Below are positions 17,945-27,029 of a stretch of 64,000 nt of DNA, in pieces; positions within the stretch are counted from its first letter, which is position 1; each line of letters opens with the position of its first letter. Source of the DNA: Natrinema limicola JCM 13563 (GTDB taxonomy: Archaea > Halobacteriota > Halobacteria > Halobacteriales > Natrialbaceae); contig NZ_AOIT01000055.1 in NCBI RefSeq assembly GCF_000337475.1, positions 25,733 through 89,732 on the forward strand. Reading direction: 5' to 3'. Position numbers and translations under genes: made by a program. The notes under the pieces are model-generated. The model did no database searches. It saw nothing but the letters and a program-made list of their open reading frames with translations, and was not told where the DNA came from.

Positions 17945-19363
17945 TCATGCGTATCCCAGATCCTCGAGTTGTTGCATCACCGAGTCGTCGAGTTCGCCGT
18001 CTTCCTCGACGTCCTCGCGGCGCTCGAGCGAGTCGACGAGAGCGCACAGTCGCGCCGGCGGGTCCTCGTAGGGCGCGTCGCCCCACTCTGCGAATCCGTC
18101 GAACGTTTCGTAGCCGAAGTACCCGCCGAGCGCGATCCCCTCGAGCCACCGAGTTCGGTACGCAACGTCCTCGAATCCCTTCCGGCGCATGGCGTCGAGG
18201 TGTCTGTCGGGGAGGCCGTGATACTCGGCGAGGGTTTCGCCTTCGCGGAACCCGCCAGATGTGCGCTCGCCGTGGCCCGCAGCATCGGCATCGTCGCGCT
18301 CGCCAGCAGTCTCGGCGTCGCGTGCCGGGAGCGCAGTGAGATCGCGGCCTCGAGTGGCGAGGGCTGACTCGAGGCCGGCCCCGGCGAGAACCGTCTCGTA
18401 GACGTCCATGAGGTTCACCGATCGGTTATCGGTCGTGATCTCCTCGACGGGCCCGTCGCGTGCGTCGTAGACCGACAGCGGCACCCGGACGAGTTCGGGA
18501 TAGATGCCCGAGAGGTGTTCCCAGCCGCCGTGTTCGCCGAGGAGTTCGCCGTGGTCGCTGACTGTGATAATCAGGTCGAAGGAGTCGCGTAGGGCCGCGA
18601 AGAGCCGCTCGTACATATACGAGAGGTAGCGGACGCTGTCGTCGTAGGCCCGTTCGATGTCAGCGGGGTCGTCTTTCGGCTCGCCAAGTGAGGCGGCCAG
18701 TCCCTCGATATCGACGTCGGCGGTCTTCCACTCCGAGGGAGGATCGTACGGCGAGTGAGCCTCCATCAGGTTCATAAACAGGAACTCGTCGTCGCCGAAC
18801 GCCGTCTCGCGGGCGAGATCGAGCGCCGTGCTCGCACCGTCGTCGACGAACTCGGTGTGGCGACCGAATCGGGTATCGCGCAGTTTCAGCTTCGCGCCGT
18901 GTTTCAGCGACGGGAGCGTTCGGTTGTCCCCCAGCAGGACCTTCTTGAGCGCGAGCGCGTACCGCTCGGGGCCGCTGTCGCGCGTCTGGGCGATAAATCC
19001 ATCCCAGTCGAAGAGGTCATCGCCGTGGTGTTTGAGCCGCCAGCTCTTTTCGAACTGCTCGAAGCCGCGATCGGCGTCGAATACCGGCGAAATGTTGGGA
19101 TTCGCGCTGAACGCCCGGGTCGTGTAGCCGCCCTCCTGCAGCCGCTCGGCGAGCAGCGGTTCGGGACAGTCGAACGTCTGTGCGCCAGCGTAGATGCCGA
19201 CCTCGCTGGCGTACCGTCCCGTAAACAGCGATGCATGGGCCGGAACCGTCCAGTGGCTCGTACTCCAAGCGTACTCGAATCGCCGGCCGGGCAGCCAGTC
19301 GAAGTGCTCCTCAAAGGCGTCGTATCGCAGCGTATCGAGGACGATGAGTGCAACGTTCGTCAT
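17945..19363 (-). CDS. Sulfatase-fold protein with Thr at the nucleophile position
   Basis: This 472-residue protein shows the standard sulfatase layout: ALIVLDTLRYDAF, SHWTVPAHASLFTGRYASEVG, MEAHSPYDPP and VSDHGELLGEHGGWEH. Aligning TVPAHASLFTG with C-x-P-S-R-x-x-L-x-T-G places Thr where the formylglycine Cys or Ser would be. The C-terminus ends DLGYA. The start at 19363 puts the first metal-site strand at residues 3-9 as in relatives; the upstream extension to 19414 is not needed. It is the largest hydrolase of the cluster and probably acts on glycan-linked esters (inference). Confidence 0.82.
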   Translation of the reverse strand: MTNVALIVLDTLRYDAFEEHFDWLPGRRFEYAWSTSHWTVPAHASLFTGRYASEVGIYAGAQTFDCPEPLLAERLQEGGYTTRAFSANPNISPVFDADRGFEQFEKSWRLKHHGDDLFDWDGFIAQTRDSGPERYALALKKVLLGDNRTLPSLKHGAKLKLRDTRFGRHTEFVDDGASTALDLARETAFGDDEFLFMNLMEAHSPYDPPSEWKTADVDIEGLAASLGEPKDDPADIERAYDDSVRYLSYMYERLFAALRDSFDLIITVSDHGELLGEHGGWEHLSGIYPELVRVPLSVYDARDGPVEEITTDNRSVNLMDVYETVLAGAGLESALATRGRDLTALPARDAETAGERDDADAAGHGERTSGGFREGETLAEYHGLPDRHLDAMRRKGFEDVAYRTRWLEGIALGGYFGYETFDGFAEWGDAPYEDPPARLCALVDSLERREDVEEDGELDDSVMQQLEDLGYA

Positions 19364-19379
19364 GAATTCGTATGGAGGG

Positions 19380-20099
19380 TTATCTGTTGGATCGAATCGC
19401 GTTCGGCAGGTCATACCGGACCGTGTCGACGAGGTTCCAGACCCCTTTTCGCCACAGCCAGTCGTTTACCCGCCCCGTGAGCGTGTCAGGGACCAGCACC
19501 GCCTCGTAGCGGTCGGGATACTCCCGGCGCAGGCGGGCCTCGAGCGTCTCGTCGAGCGTCGCCCGCGGCGGGTCAGGATGGTGCATCCGAACCTCGTCGT
19601 GATACGCACAGTGGCCGTCGGCGTCGCGCTCCATCCGCCAGCCGAACTCGGTGTCGTCGCGCCAACCGGCGAACGTCGAGCGAAAGCCGCTGACGGCAAG
19701 CGCCGTATCACGATCGAACGCGAGGTTACAGCCGACGTACCGGCGCTCCCCGTCGTAGGTCCGCCCGCCGGAGACGGCACCCTCGAGACAGACGAGTTCC
19801 GGATCGCAATCGAACGCGGCCAGAATCTTCGAGAGCCAGTCTCGAGGAGCCAGACAGTCGTCGTCGGTTAGCGCGACGAGTTCGCCGCGGGCAGCGCGGA
19901 TCCCGTCGTTTCGCGCCTCGCAGATGTCGAGCGTCGCATCGTCGACGACGAGCACCTCGTATGCGTCGGCCGTCTGTTCGCGGAGGGACTCGACGACGGC
20001 GTCGTGACTGTTTGCGGGAACCGTCGGGATGACCACGGAGATGTCCGGATCCGGATGGTCGATCGGGCGCAGCAGCGAGCCGGCTGTGGGTTCGGTCAC
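19380..20099 (-). CDS. Family 2 glycosyltransferase
   Basis: This 239-residue GT-2 enzyme carries the usual elements: ISVVIPTVPANSHDAVVESL, YEVLVVDDATLDICEARNDGI and the metal site LTDDDCLAP. It has FAGWRDDTEFGWRM in the acceptor region. It starts with GTG at 20099 overlapping the upstream gene stop (GTGA). It has no membrane segment, so it is cytoplasmic. Length is near the minimum for the family. Donor and acceptor are unknown. Confidence 0.86.
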   Translation of the reverse strand: MTEPTAGSLLRPIDHPDPDISVVIPTVPANSHDAVVESLREQTADAYEVLVVDDATLDICEARNDGIRAARGELVALTDDDCLAPRDWLSKILAAFDCDPELVCLEGAVSGGRTYDGERRYVGCNLAFDRDTALAVSGFRSTFAGWRDDTEFGWRMERDADGHCAYHDEVRMHHPDPPRATLDETLEARLRREYPDRYEAVLVPDTLTGRVNDWLWRKGVWNLVDTVRYDLPNAIRSNR

Positions 20100-21325
20100 T
20101 CGTCGGTCACCCCCTCGAGCGACGCGTCACGGTTTTCATCGAGGGCGCGGATCGCCTCGGTGGGGCGGCGTCGCTGGCTCGGTCCGAGCCGGTCCAGTTC
20201 GTCGGTGCTGGGGCCTAGGTCAGCAGCCGCCGTCTCCGCGACGACCGCACGCAGGTCTTCCGCGAAGCGGTCGTATTCGTAGCGTCTGGCGGCCTGGCGA
20301 ATCTCGACAGGGTCGAAGTCGTCGGGGTCAAACTGCCGTACCGTCTTCCGGATCGACGCGACGGTCGGCTCGAAACACAGCCCCGTCCGCCCACCTTGGA
20401 CCTGATACCGCGTGAACCCCTCGTCGACGCCGAGTAAGGGTTTGCCGGCCATCATCGTCTCCGCGCCGACGAGGCCGAAGTCCTCCTGTTTCGGCGCGTA
20501 GACGACTGCGGTGGCCCGCGCAACCAGCGACTCGATATCGTCGACGTAGCCCCGGACCTCGATGTTGTCGTGCTCCGCGGCAAACGCCTCGAGTCGTTCG
20601 CGTTGCTGGCCGTCGCCGGCGATCACGAGCCGTTCGTCCAACCCCGCGAAGGCCTTCGCGATCAGGCCGATCCGCTTTTCGGGGGCGAGTCGCGACCAGG
20701 TGACGAAGTAGCCGTCGTCGCCGTCGTTTCGCCAGTCACCGGTGACAGGCGGGTAGACGACCGTCGCGTCGCGGTCGTAGTACCGCCAGATCCGGTCCCG
20801 AACCAGTTCGCTGTTCGCAACGAACTGGTCGACGTAGTCGTTGGCTTCCTTGTCCAGCGCCCGCCACCCCTTCGCGTAGGCCTTGACGCCGGCCTCGACG
20901 ATCGGTTTGCGAAACGACGAGAGCCGGTCCCGATAGAGGTCATAGAGCCATCGCGGCGGACTGTGTGGGTAATGGACGATCCGCTGGCCGACCGCGGGCA
21001 CGTAGGACTTCGACAGCGGCGCGCTCTCGAGAATTACGTCGTACTCTGCAAGCCCCGGATGTGCGTCGGTCATATCGAGTGCCACGTTGAGCGTCTCGAG
21101 GGGATTCATCCCCTCGTTTTGCCACTCGAGAAACGGCTGCCACGGCAGCGAGGTGTATTTTTCCTGCCGGAACGGGACCACGGTGACATCGTCGGGAACG
21201 TCGGTTCCGGCGGCGACGTAGGCCGTGTAGATCGGTGCGTCGAGGACGCGTGCGGCCTCGATGGCAAACTCCTCGCCGCCCCCGATACCGGGGAACCGAT
21301 CGTGGAGGATCGCGACGTCGGTCAC
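20096..21325 (-). CDS. Family 4 glycosyltransferase (GT-B fold)
   Basis: This 409-residue retaining glycosyltransferase has an N-terminal HDRFPGIGGGEEFAIE glycine loop. The C-terminal part has GYFVTWSRLAPEKRIGLIAKAF and EDFGLVGAETMMAGKPLLG, the E-x7-E nucleotide-sugar site. The start is GTG at 21325, overlapping the stop of the upstream gene, with GGGAGGTG as a ribosome-binding site just before it. The open frame continuing to 21619 lies within the upstream gene. Part of the eight-gene leftward glycan operon. Confidence 0.88.
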   Translation of the reverse strand: MTDVAILHDRFPGIGGGEEFAIEAARVLDAPIYTAYVAAGTDVPDDVTVVPFRQEKYTSLPWQPFLEWQNEGMNPLETLNVALDMTDAHPGLAEYDVILESAPLSKSYVPAVGQRIVHYPHSPPRWLYDLYRDRLSSFRKPIVEAGVKAYAKGWRALDKEANDYVDQFVANSELVRDRIWRYYDRDATVVYPPVTGDWRNDGDDGYFVTWSRLAPEKRIGLIAKAFAGLDERLVIAGDGQQRERLEAFAAEHDNIEVRGYVDDIESLVARATAVVYAPKQEDFGLVGAETMMAGKPLLGVDEGFTRYQVQGGRTGLCFEPTVASIRKTVRQFDPDDFDPVEIRQAARRYEYDRFAEDLRAVVAETAAADLGPSTDELDRLGPSQRRRPTEAIRALDENRDASLEGVTDE

Positions 21326-22485
21326 TGTAACACCTCCCGGAGTTCCTCGTCGGGCGTCCACGTGCCGTCGTGGGTCTCGTCGTCGCCGTCTGCTCGAGCG
21401 CGCAGCAGGGCAACGCTCGCGCGAAACAGCGAAATCTGGGTGTCGAACAGCGAGTAAATCGGCTGGAGCGGGCCGAGCGCGTCGCGGGAGCCGAGTGCGG
21501 TGAACGCGAAGATACCGGCCGGTGTCACCAGTCCGAACGGGCCAAGCAGTGCCAGCGACCCGATCGTGGCCAGCGCAAGTCCGGCCGCGACGAGCCACGG
21601 CGAGACGATCATGAACCACCAGTTGAAGGGGAGGACGACCCGGCCGTAGGCTCCGTGGCGACCGAGGGTGTCACGCTGTCGCCACAGCAGCCGCAACAGC
21701 CCCATCGCGCGCCGGTCTTTCTGCTCGCGGCGCTTGCCAAAGGACGAGTGAGCCGCCTCCTTGTAGTGGATCGCCGGATCGAAGACGACCCGGCCGCCGT
21801 TGCGCCGGATTTTGAGCGCGAGTTCGGTGTCGTCGGCAATCGAGTCCTCGTCGATCGGGACGATCGCATCGCGTTCGAACGCCGAGAACGGCCCGTGGAA
21901 AATCAGCGTCGAGTCGATGTGGGACTCGAGCACCTGAATCATCGTCTGGATGTCCCGGTAGCCCCGCTCGACTTCGCTGTTGCCGATGACCTCGGCGTTG
22001 CGGCCGGTCACCCCCGTGACCTCGGGGTCGGCGAGGTTCGCCACGGCCCGCCGGACGGCGTCAGGTGCGATCCGGGAGTCACAGTCGGTCTTGATGACGA
22101 CCTCGTTTGCCGCAGCCGCGTAGGCCTCGTTCAGCGCGACTGCAAGCCCCCGGCGCTCGTCTTCGCGGATGAGCGTCAGCTGCGGTTCGTCTCGGCCGGC
22201 GAAGAAGGTCTCGACCAGGTCGGCCGTCCCGTCATCGCTCGAGTCGACGACGACGAGTTCGACCTTTGCCATGGGGTAGTCGAGGTTGACTACCTCCTCG
22301 AGTTTCGACTCGACGATGGCGGCCTCGTTGTAGGTCGGCAGGACGATGCTCACCGACGGCTCTCGCGGCCGCGTGTCGGCGGGCGTCCCCGATGGCCGTC
22401 GGAGGTAGTAGACGCCGAGATAGATCAAATACGGAAGCCCAGTCAGTGCGACCAGCCCGAACAACGCCTCGAGGAACCGCTTCAT
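21322..22485 (-). CDS. Membrane-bound family 2 glycosyltransferase
   Basis: This 387-residue protein has one N-terminal membrane helix (residues 5-25), a GT-2 catalytic domain (about residues 40-260) and two or more C-terminal helices (about residues 275-330). Motifs are VSIVLPTYNEAAIVESKL, VVVDSSDDGT, KTDCDSR (D-x-D) and a D-D acceptor site in SIADDTELALKIRRNGG. The layout resembles processive or dolichol-phosphate-type transferases. It is the first gene of the operon, with the remaining genes overlapping or closely spaced downstream. Confidence 0.87.
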   Translation of the reverse strand: MKRFLEALFGLVALTGLPYLIYLGVYYLRRPSGTPADTRPREPSVSIVLPTYNEAAIVESKLEEVVNLDYPMAKVELVVVDSSDDGTADLVETFFAGRDEPQLTLIREDERRGLAVALNEAYAAAANEVVIKTDCDSRIAPDAVRRAVANLADPEVTGVTGRNAEVIGNSEVERGYRDIQTMIQVLESHIDSTLIFHGPFSAFERDAIVPIDEDSIADDTELALKIRRNGGRVVFDPAIHYKEAAHSSFGKRREQKDRRAMGLLRLLWRQRDTLGRHGAYGRVVLPFNWWFMIVSPWLVAAGLALATIGSLALLGPFGLVTPAGIFAFTALGSRDALGPLQPIYSLFDTQISLFRASVALLRARADGDDETHDGTWTPDEELREVLQ

Positions 22486-22716
22486 GCGAGTACGCCTGAA
22501 CGCTCAACGGTCCGCGGCAAAGCACGACGGCTTGCATTGTGCAGGGGGTGGTCGTTCTCCCCCGATTCCGGTGTTCTGTTTCCGGTGGATACACCGATGC
22601 GTTCGTCTCTTGTGATCGGCCCGTGATTGACCGAATCGGCGCCGAACCGCCTGTTTCCGAGTCATTCAGTTCGTAGATGCACGTTCGTTAACACTGTGGA
22701 TGTGGTATTTCCTCCC

Positions 22717-23916
22717 ATGGAAGAAACGAAGTCACCGGTTCGGAACGTCCGCATCCTGGCAGCACATGGTCATCTCGGCTGGTGGGTGCTCGGGGCCGTG
22801 TTGCTGGCCGTGCTGGGACTCGTGGTCAACCAGTATCTCCCGTGGCTCGTCTTCGGACTGTTCATCTACTATGTCGCACGGCCAATCACTCGACGACTCG
22901 AGCAGCGGATCGCCTCGCCGACGCTCGTCGCCGCACTGACGCTGCTCCTGATCGTCGTTCCGATCGTCGTGATGATCGGCGCGATTCTGCTCGTCGCGCT
23001 CGGGCAACTGGTGACGGCGGCCGCGGACCTGCCGGTCGACAGGATTCTCGCACAGTTGCCGGTCCAGCTCTCGGAGCTGCCGAACACGCCCTCGGAGGTG
23101 TACGACACGACTGCCGTATTGATTCAGGACCCATCGGTCCAGAACATGGTCGGCACAGTCGGTGGCGCGATCGGGGCGGTCGGTGCGGTGCTGTTCAACA
23201 TGTTCATCTCGCTGCTGATCGCGTTCTTCCTGCTGATCAGCGACCGCAATATCGCCACCTGGTTCGAATCCAACGTGTTCGGCGAGGAGAGTCTGGCGAC
23301 GGAGTACCTCTCGGCCGTCGATCGGGGACTGAGTTCGATCTACTTCGGCTACACGATGACGATCTTCGCGGTCATCATCCTCTCGGCGATCATCTATACG
23401 CTGTTTAACGCCGTTGCGCCCGCCGGACTGGCGATCCCGTCAGCAGTGCTATTCGCCGTCGTCACCGGCCTCTTTACGCTCGTGCCGCTCGTTGGCCGGT
23501 CGATCGTCTATTTTACGATCGCTGGAACGCTTGCAGTGCAGGCAGCAATGACCGAACCGCAACTCCTCTGGGTCCCGCTGGTCTTCCTCGCGGTCATGAT
23601 CGTCGCGTTCGACAACCTCGTCCGAACGTACATCCGCCCGTACCTCTCCGGGCGACTGCTCAACACCGGACTAGTCATGTTCGCGTACCTGTTTGGTCCG
23701 CCGCTGTTCGGCTGGTACGGGATCTTCCTGGGGCCGTTCCTGATGCTGTTTATCGTGACGTTCGTCCGGCTGATCCTCCCGGTCCTGGCCAATCCTGAGC
23801 GAGAGCGCGTCGCCATCGAACCCGAGCACACGCTCGACGAGTTTACGGAGAGTGTCCCCGACCGCGAGAAGGCCCCGCCGTCGGATGTCGACCGAACCGA
23901 TATTGGATCGGGATAA
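22717..23916 (+). CDS. AI-2E family transporter (PerM-like permease)
   Basis: This 399-residue membrane protein has about eight hydrophobic segments and belongs to the AI-2E/UPF0118 family. The family ranges from quorum-signal exporters to Na/H antiporters in halophiles, so the substrate is open. Typical elements are LFIYYVARPITRRLEQR near the start, the SALIYTLF-like and GLFTLVPLVG segments, and FLGPFLMLFI near the end. I chose the ATG at 22717 because the upstream frame starts with a TTG and shows no family features. It is divergent from the glycan operon. The tail is acidic. Confidence 0.85.
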   Translation: MEETKSPVRNVRILAAHGHLGWWVLGAVLLAVLGLVVNQYLPWLVFGLFIYYVARPITRRLEQRIASPTLVAALTLLLIVVPIVVMIGAILLVALGQLVTAAADLPVDRILAQLPVQLSELPNTPSEVYDTTAVLIQDPSVQNMVGTVGGAIGAVGAVLFNMFISLLIAFFLLISDRNIATWFESNVFGEESLATEYLSAVDRGLSSIYFGYTMTIFAVIILSAIIYTLFNAVAPAGLAIPSAVLFAVVTGLFTLVPLVGRSIVYFTIAGTLAVQAAMTEPQLLWVPLVFLAVMIVAFDNLVRTYIRPYLSGRLLNTGLVMFAYLFGPPLFGWYGIFLGPFLMLFIVTFVRLILPVLANPERERVAIEPEHTLDEFTESVPDREKAPPSDVDRTDIGSG

Positions 23917-24091
23917 GGACCGTCGTCGCGAAATCCACGACTGAGATGGGCTGCTGTCCGCACCGCTGTCGTTCCCAGTACTGCGCGACGTGAACGGATG
24001 CTGGTCCATCCCACCGATCGGTGGCTTTTTTCTACTCCCCTCGAGATGTCCACGTACGTGGTCGCCGTTCGGCCCCTTATCACAATTCCGT

Positions 24092-24142
24092 TACGCATCC
24101 CACATTCGATATACTTTTAGGGAGCTACGGTATAGATGCGTA
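24092..24142. promoter_or_regulatory. Inverted repeat around the riboflavin-gene promoter
   Basis: TACGCATC at 24092-24099 and its exact reverse complement GATGCGTA at 24135-24142 flank a TATA-like element (ATACTTTTAG, 24111-24120). That element lies about 26 bases upstream of the ATG at 24144. A dimeric regulator could bind here. The HTH domain of the downstream riboflavin kinase is an obvious candidate for autoregulation; this is inference. Confidence 0.5.
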
Positions 24143-24143
24143 T

Positions 24144-24851
24144 ATGTCAGTGCTAGCGGAGTCCGCCGTCGGGCACGACGAACTCGCCGTGCTCAAACTG
24201 CTCGCACTCGAGGGCGGACTCGAGGGCGACGTCAAAATTTCCTGTTCGCATCTCGCCGATCGACTCGACGCGTCGAGTCAGACCGCCTCCCGGCGGCTTC
24301 AGCGCCTCGAGAGCGCCGACTTGCTCGAGCGCGATACCGTCAGCGACGGCCAGTGGGTCGCGGTTACGGAGACCGGCGAGCGGGCGCTTCACGCCGAGTA
24401 CGAAGACTACCGGCGTCTCTTCGAGACGGACGCACAGATCGCACTCGAGGGCACCGTCACCAGCGGGATGGGCGAGGGTCGCCACTACATCTCGCTGTCG
24501 GGATATCAACGCCAGTTCGAGGAGCGCCTGGGTTACGAGCCGTTCCCCGGCACGTTGAACGTCGATCTCCGTGAGGACAGCGTCCGCCGACGCAGCGCCA
24601 TGGCCTCGCTCGAGCCCGTCCCCATCGACGGCTGGGAATCCGAGGAGCGAACCTACGGTCCCGCCGTCTGTTATCCCGCGACGATCGAAACCGCCGACGG
24701 CGAGGTCTACGACACCGCCCACACCATCGCGCCCGAACGCACCCACCACGACGACGACCAACTCGAGGTGATCGCTCCCGACAAGCTCCGGGAGAAACTC
24801 GGACTGGAAGACGGCGATCACGTCACCGTCTCGGTGGGTGATCGCGAATGA
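24144..24851 (+). CDS. ribK: HTH-type regulator / CTP-dependent riboflavin kinase fusion
   Basis: This 235-residue protein has an N-terminal winged helix-turn-helix (about residues 10-85, [20 protein letters not shown] as recognition part). The archaeal CTP-using riboflavin kinase domain (about residues 95-230) contains [38 protein letters not shown] and [11 protein letters not shown]. It makes FMN from riboflavin and CTP. Fusions of this type (RbkR) regulate riboflavin genes in some archaea. The start at 24144 fits the TATA element. The stop overlaps the ribB start (ATGA), forming a two-gene operon. An inverted repeat at the promoter supports autoregulation. Confidence 0.93.
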   Translation: MSVLAESAVGHDELAVLKLLALEGGLEGDVKISCSHLADRLDASSQTASRRLQRLESADLLERDTVSDGQWVAVTETGERALHAEYEDYRRLFETDAQIALEGTVTSGMGEGRHYISLSGYQRQFEERLGYEPFPGTLNVDLREDSVRRRSAMASLEPVPIDGWESEERTYGPAVCYPATIETADGEVYDTAHTIAPERTHHDDDQLEVIAPDKLREKLGLEDGDHVTVSVGDRE

Positions 24852-25564
24852 CCGGCCAAGCCGGCCCACGATCGAACGCCGACGGGGCAACAGCAGGGGC
24901 GAGTACCGCTTCGAGCGCGTTCGACCACGCCCTCGAGTCGCTGCGGGCGGGTGAGCCGATCCTCGTCCACGACGCGGCCGATCGGGAGGGTGAGACGGAC
25001 TTGATCTATCACGCTGATGCCGTCACGCCCGACGCTGTCGCCCGGCTGCGCAACGACGCGGGCGGGCTTGTCTGCGTTGCACTGGGCCACGACGTCGCAG
25101 AGGCCTTCGACCTCCCCTTCTATTCGGAGGCGGTCGATCACCCCGCGACGGCCGACCACGAACTCGGCTACGACGACCGCTCGTCGTTCTCGCTGACGGT
25201 CAACCACCGCGATACGTACACCGGCATCACCGACGAGGACCGATCGACGACTATTCAGGCACTCGGCGAGGCCGCTGCCACGCCCGAGACGACAGATTTC
25301 GCCGACGAGTTCCGCGTCCCCGGCCACGTTCACCTACTAAAAGGTGCTCCCGACCTGCTCGCCCAGCGTGAGGGCCACACCGAACTCGGACTCGCACTCG
25401 CCGACGCCGCTGATCGTTCGCCCGCCGTCGTCGTCTGTGAGATGCTCGACGACGACACCGGCGAAGCACTCTCCCCCGCCGACGCTCGCGCCTACGCCGA
25501 GCGCCACGACTTCGCCTACCTCGAGGGCCGAGACGTCCTCGAGCGCCTCGGGAACGCCGCGTGA
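24848..25564 (+). CDS. ribB: 3,4-dihydroxy-2-butanone 4-phosphate synthase
   Basis: This 238-residue enzyme turns ribulose 5-phosphate into the four-carbon unit used for riboflavin. Recognised by [21 protein letters not shown] (metal and substrate acids), then [13 protein letters not shown], and the HVHLLK and [13 protein letters not shown] segments near the C-terminal half. The first 20 residues are a low-complexity leader. It is translationally coupled to the kinase gene, so two steps of flavin synthesis share a transcript. Length is normal and all expected motifs are present. Confidence 0.93.
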   Translation: MTGQAGPRSNADGATAGASTASSAFDHALESLRAGEPILVHDAADREGETDLIYHADAVTPDAVARLRNDAGGLVCVALGHDVAEAFDLPFYSEAVDHPATADHELGYDDRSSFSLTVNHRDTYTGITDEDRSTTIQALGEAAATPETTDFADEFRVPGHVHLLKGAPDLLAQREGHTELGLALADAADRSPAVVVCEMLDDDTGEALSPADARAYAERHDFAYLEGRDVLERLGNAA

Positions 25565-25596
25565 CATAACGCCCGATCGGACGAATCGTCCCGTTA

Positions 25597-25675
25597 GACG
25601 GACTGCTATACTGGGTCTTGCTACGTCCATATGGCGAGTCGTGGCTGCGCCGGAATTGACTGACAGCAGTCCGTA
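25597..25675. repeat. Family-1 palindromic element
   Basis: This 79-bp copy lies between ribB and ilvE, with ends GACGGACTGC and GCAGTCCGTA in inverted orientation. The central stem has diverged on the left arm. Flanks are TTA and TGC, so no target duplication remains. Confidence 0.65.
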
Positions 25676-25737
25676 TGCGCCAGCCTACAGCCGCAAACCG
25701 CGAACACTTAGTACGGGGGCTTTCAACAGTTCTAATC

Positions 25738-26676
25738 ATGGGATTCGACGAGATGGACGTCGAGACGATTTGGATGGACGGCGAATTCGTCGACTGGGAC
25801 GAGGCGCAGGTCCACGTTCTCACGCACGGCCTCCACTACGGGTCGGGCATTTTCGAGGGCGCACGCTGTTATGACACCGAAAAGGGTCCCGCGCTGTTCC
25901 GCTGGGAGGAGCACTTAGAGCGGCTGTTCCATTCCGCAAAGCCCTACGAGATGGACATCGACTTTACGAAGGAGGAACTCACTGAGGCGACGAAAGAACT
26001 CATCCGACGCCAGGAACTCCCCTCCTGTTACGTCCGCCCGATCGCCTACTACGGCTACAACTCACTGGGAGTTAGCCCCAAGGACTGCCCGACCCGCACC
26101 GCCATCGCGGTCTGGCCGTGGGGTGCCTACCTCGGCGAGGACGCCCTCGAGAACGGCATCGACGTGATGATCTCCTCGTGGCGGAAACACGCCTCGAGTC
26201 AGATCCCGACCAACGCCAAGACGACCGGCCTCTACGTCAACAGTATGCTCGCCGGCGAGGAGGCCCGCCGCAACGGCTACGCGGAAGCGCTCGTCCTCAA
26301 CAAGGAAGGCCACGTCGCCGAAGGCCCCGGCGAGAACGTCTTCCTCGTGCGCGACGGTGAACTCTACACGCCCGCCCTCTCGGAGTCGATCCTCGACGGT
26401 ATCACCCGCGACTCCGTGATTCAGATCGCGGAGGATCTTGGCTACACCGTCCACGACAACGTCTCTATTTCCCGTGGCGAACTCAACACCGCCGACGAAC
26501 TGTTCTTCACCGGCTCGGCGGCTGAAGTCACGCCCATCCGGAAGGTCGACAACGTCGTCATCGGCGACGGCTCGCGCGGCCCCGTGACCGAAGAGATCCA
26601 GCAGAAGTTCTTCGAAATCGTCGAGGAAGCCCCAGACGAGTACGCCGAGTGGTTCGAATTCGTCGACCTCGAGTAA
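25738..26676 (+). CDS. ilvE: Branched-chain amino acid aminotransferase
   Basis: This 312-residue PLP enzyme exchanges amino groups between glutamate and the keto acids of Leu, Ile and Val. Family motifs: MDGEFVDWDEAQVHVLTHGLHYG near the start, the PLP lysine in NAKTTGLYVNS, EGPGENVFLV and FFTGSAAEVTPI. The start at 25738 is the usual family start; the extension to 25675 enters the repeat element. Length is typical. It stands alone, so it is probably transcribed separately. Confidence 0.95.
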   Translation: MGFDEMDVETIWMDGEFVDWDEAQVHVLTHGLHYGSGIFEGARCYDTEKGPALFRWEEHLERLFHSAKPYEMDIDFTKEELTEATKELIRRQELPSCYVRPIAYYGYNSLGVSPKDCPTRTAIAVWPWGAYLGEDALENGIDVMISSWRKHASSQIPTNAKTTGLYVNSMLAGEEARRNGYAEALVLNKEGHVAEGPGENVFLVRDGELYTPALSESILDGITRDSVIQIAEDLGYTVHDNVSISRGELNTADELFFTGSAAEVTPIRKVDNVVIGDGSRGPVTEEIQQKFFEIVEEAPDEYAEWFEFVDLE

Positions 26677-27029
26677 TCGATTCCTCGCGATAGAACTGAG
26701 TGTCGGGCTGGCTATAAGTCGATTGCTGCTCTTGTCTTCGAACGTGTGATCGCGGTGGCCGGGAGCGCGGCTCGAGCAGTTGCGAGAACCGCGCGACTCG
26801 GGGGAAGGCAGGCGATTACCGATACTCACCGCGAGCGACCGCAGGGAGCGAGCGGGCCGACGACTGATCGAGAGGCCGCGCAACGCGCGGCTGGCGTGGA
26901 AGGAGGAGTGCTTTTAATCGAATCTAAGCGGGATCGAAGATCCCGCGAGGTCCAAAAGAGCGTGTGCTCTTTTGAAGATTTTACCGAGGGTGCGCCAGAA
27001 GGCGCACCCGCAGCGCAAAACTTCGTTGT
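26677..27029. other. Hairpin-rich intergenic block between convergent genes
   Basis: No gene. At the right end are three perfect hairpins in a row: 26928-26946 (GCGGGATC stem, GAA loop), 26954-26973 (AAAAGAGC stem, GTGT loop) and 26988-27009 (GGGTGCGCC stem, AGAA loop). The block ends at the TAA stop of the gene at 27030. The left part contains GC-rich GAGCG-type stretches. It may serve as a two-way terminator or be a mobile hairpin array; neither is proven. Confidence 0.6.

Noticed and set aside
14836-19363. Calling the hydrolases true formylglycine sulfatases
   Set aside because: The C/S-x-P-x-R motif is absent in each. Thr or an S-S-K-E-W type site occupies the position, so only the fold can be claimed.
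24092-24143. FMN riboswitch upstream of ribK
   Set aside because: Only about 25 bases at most would be transcribed before the ATG, too short for an RFN element. The symmetry fits a DNA operator.
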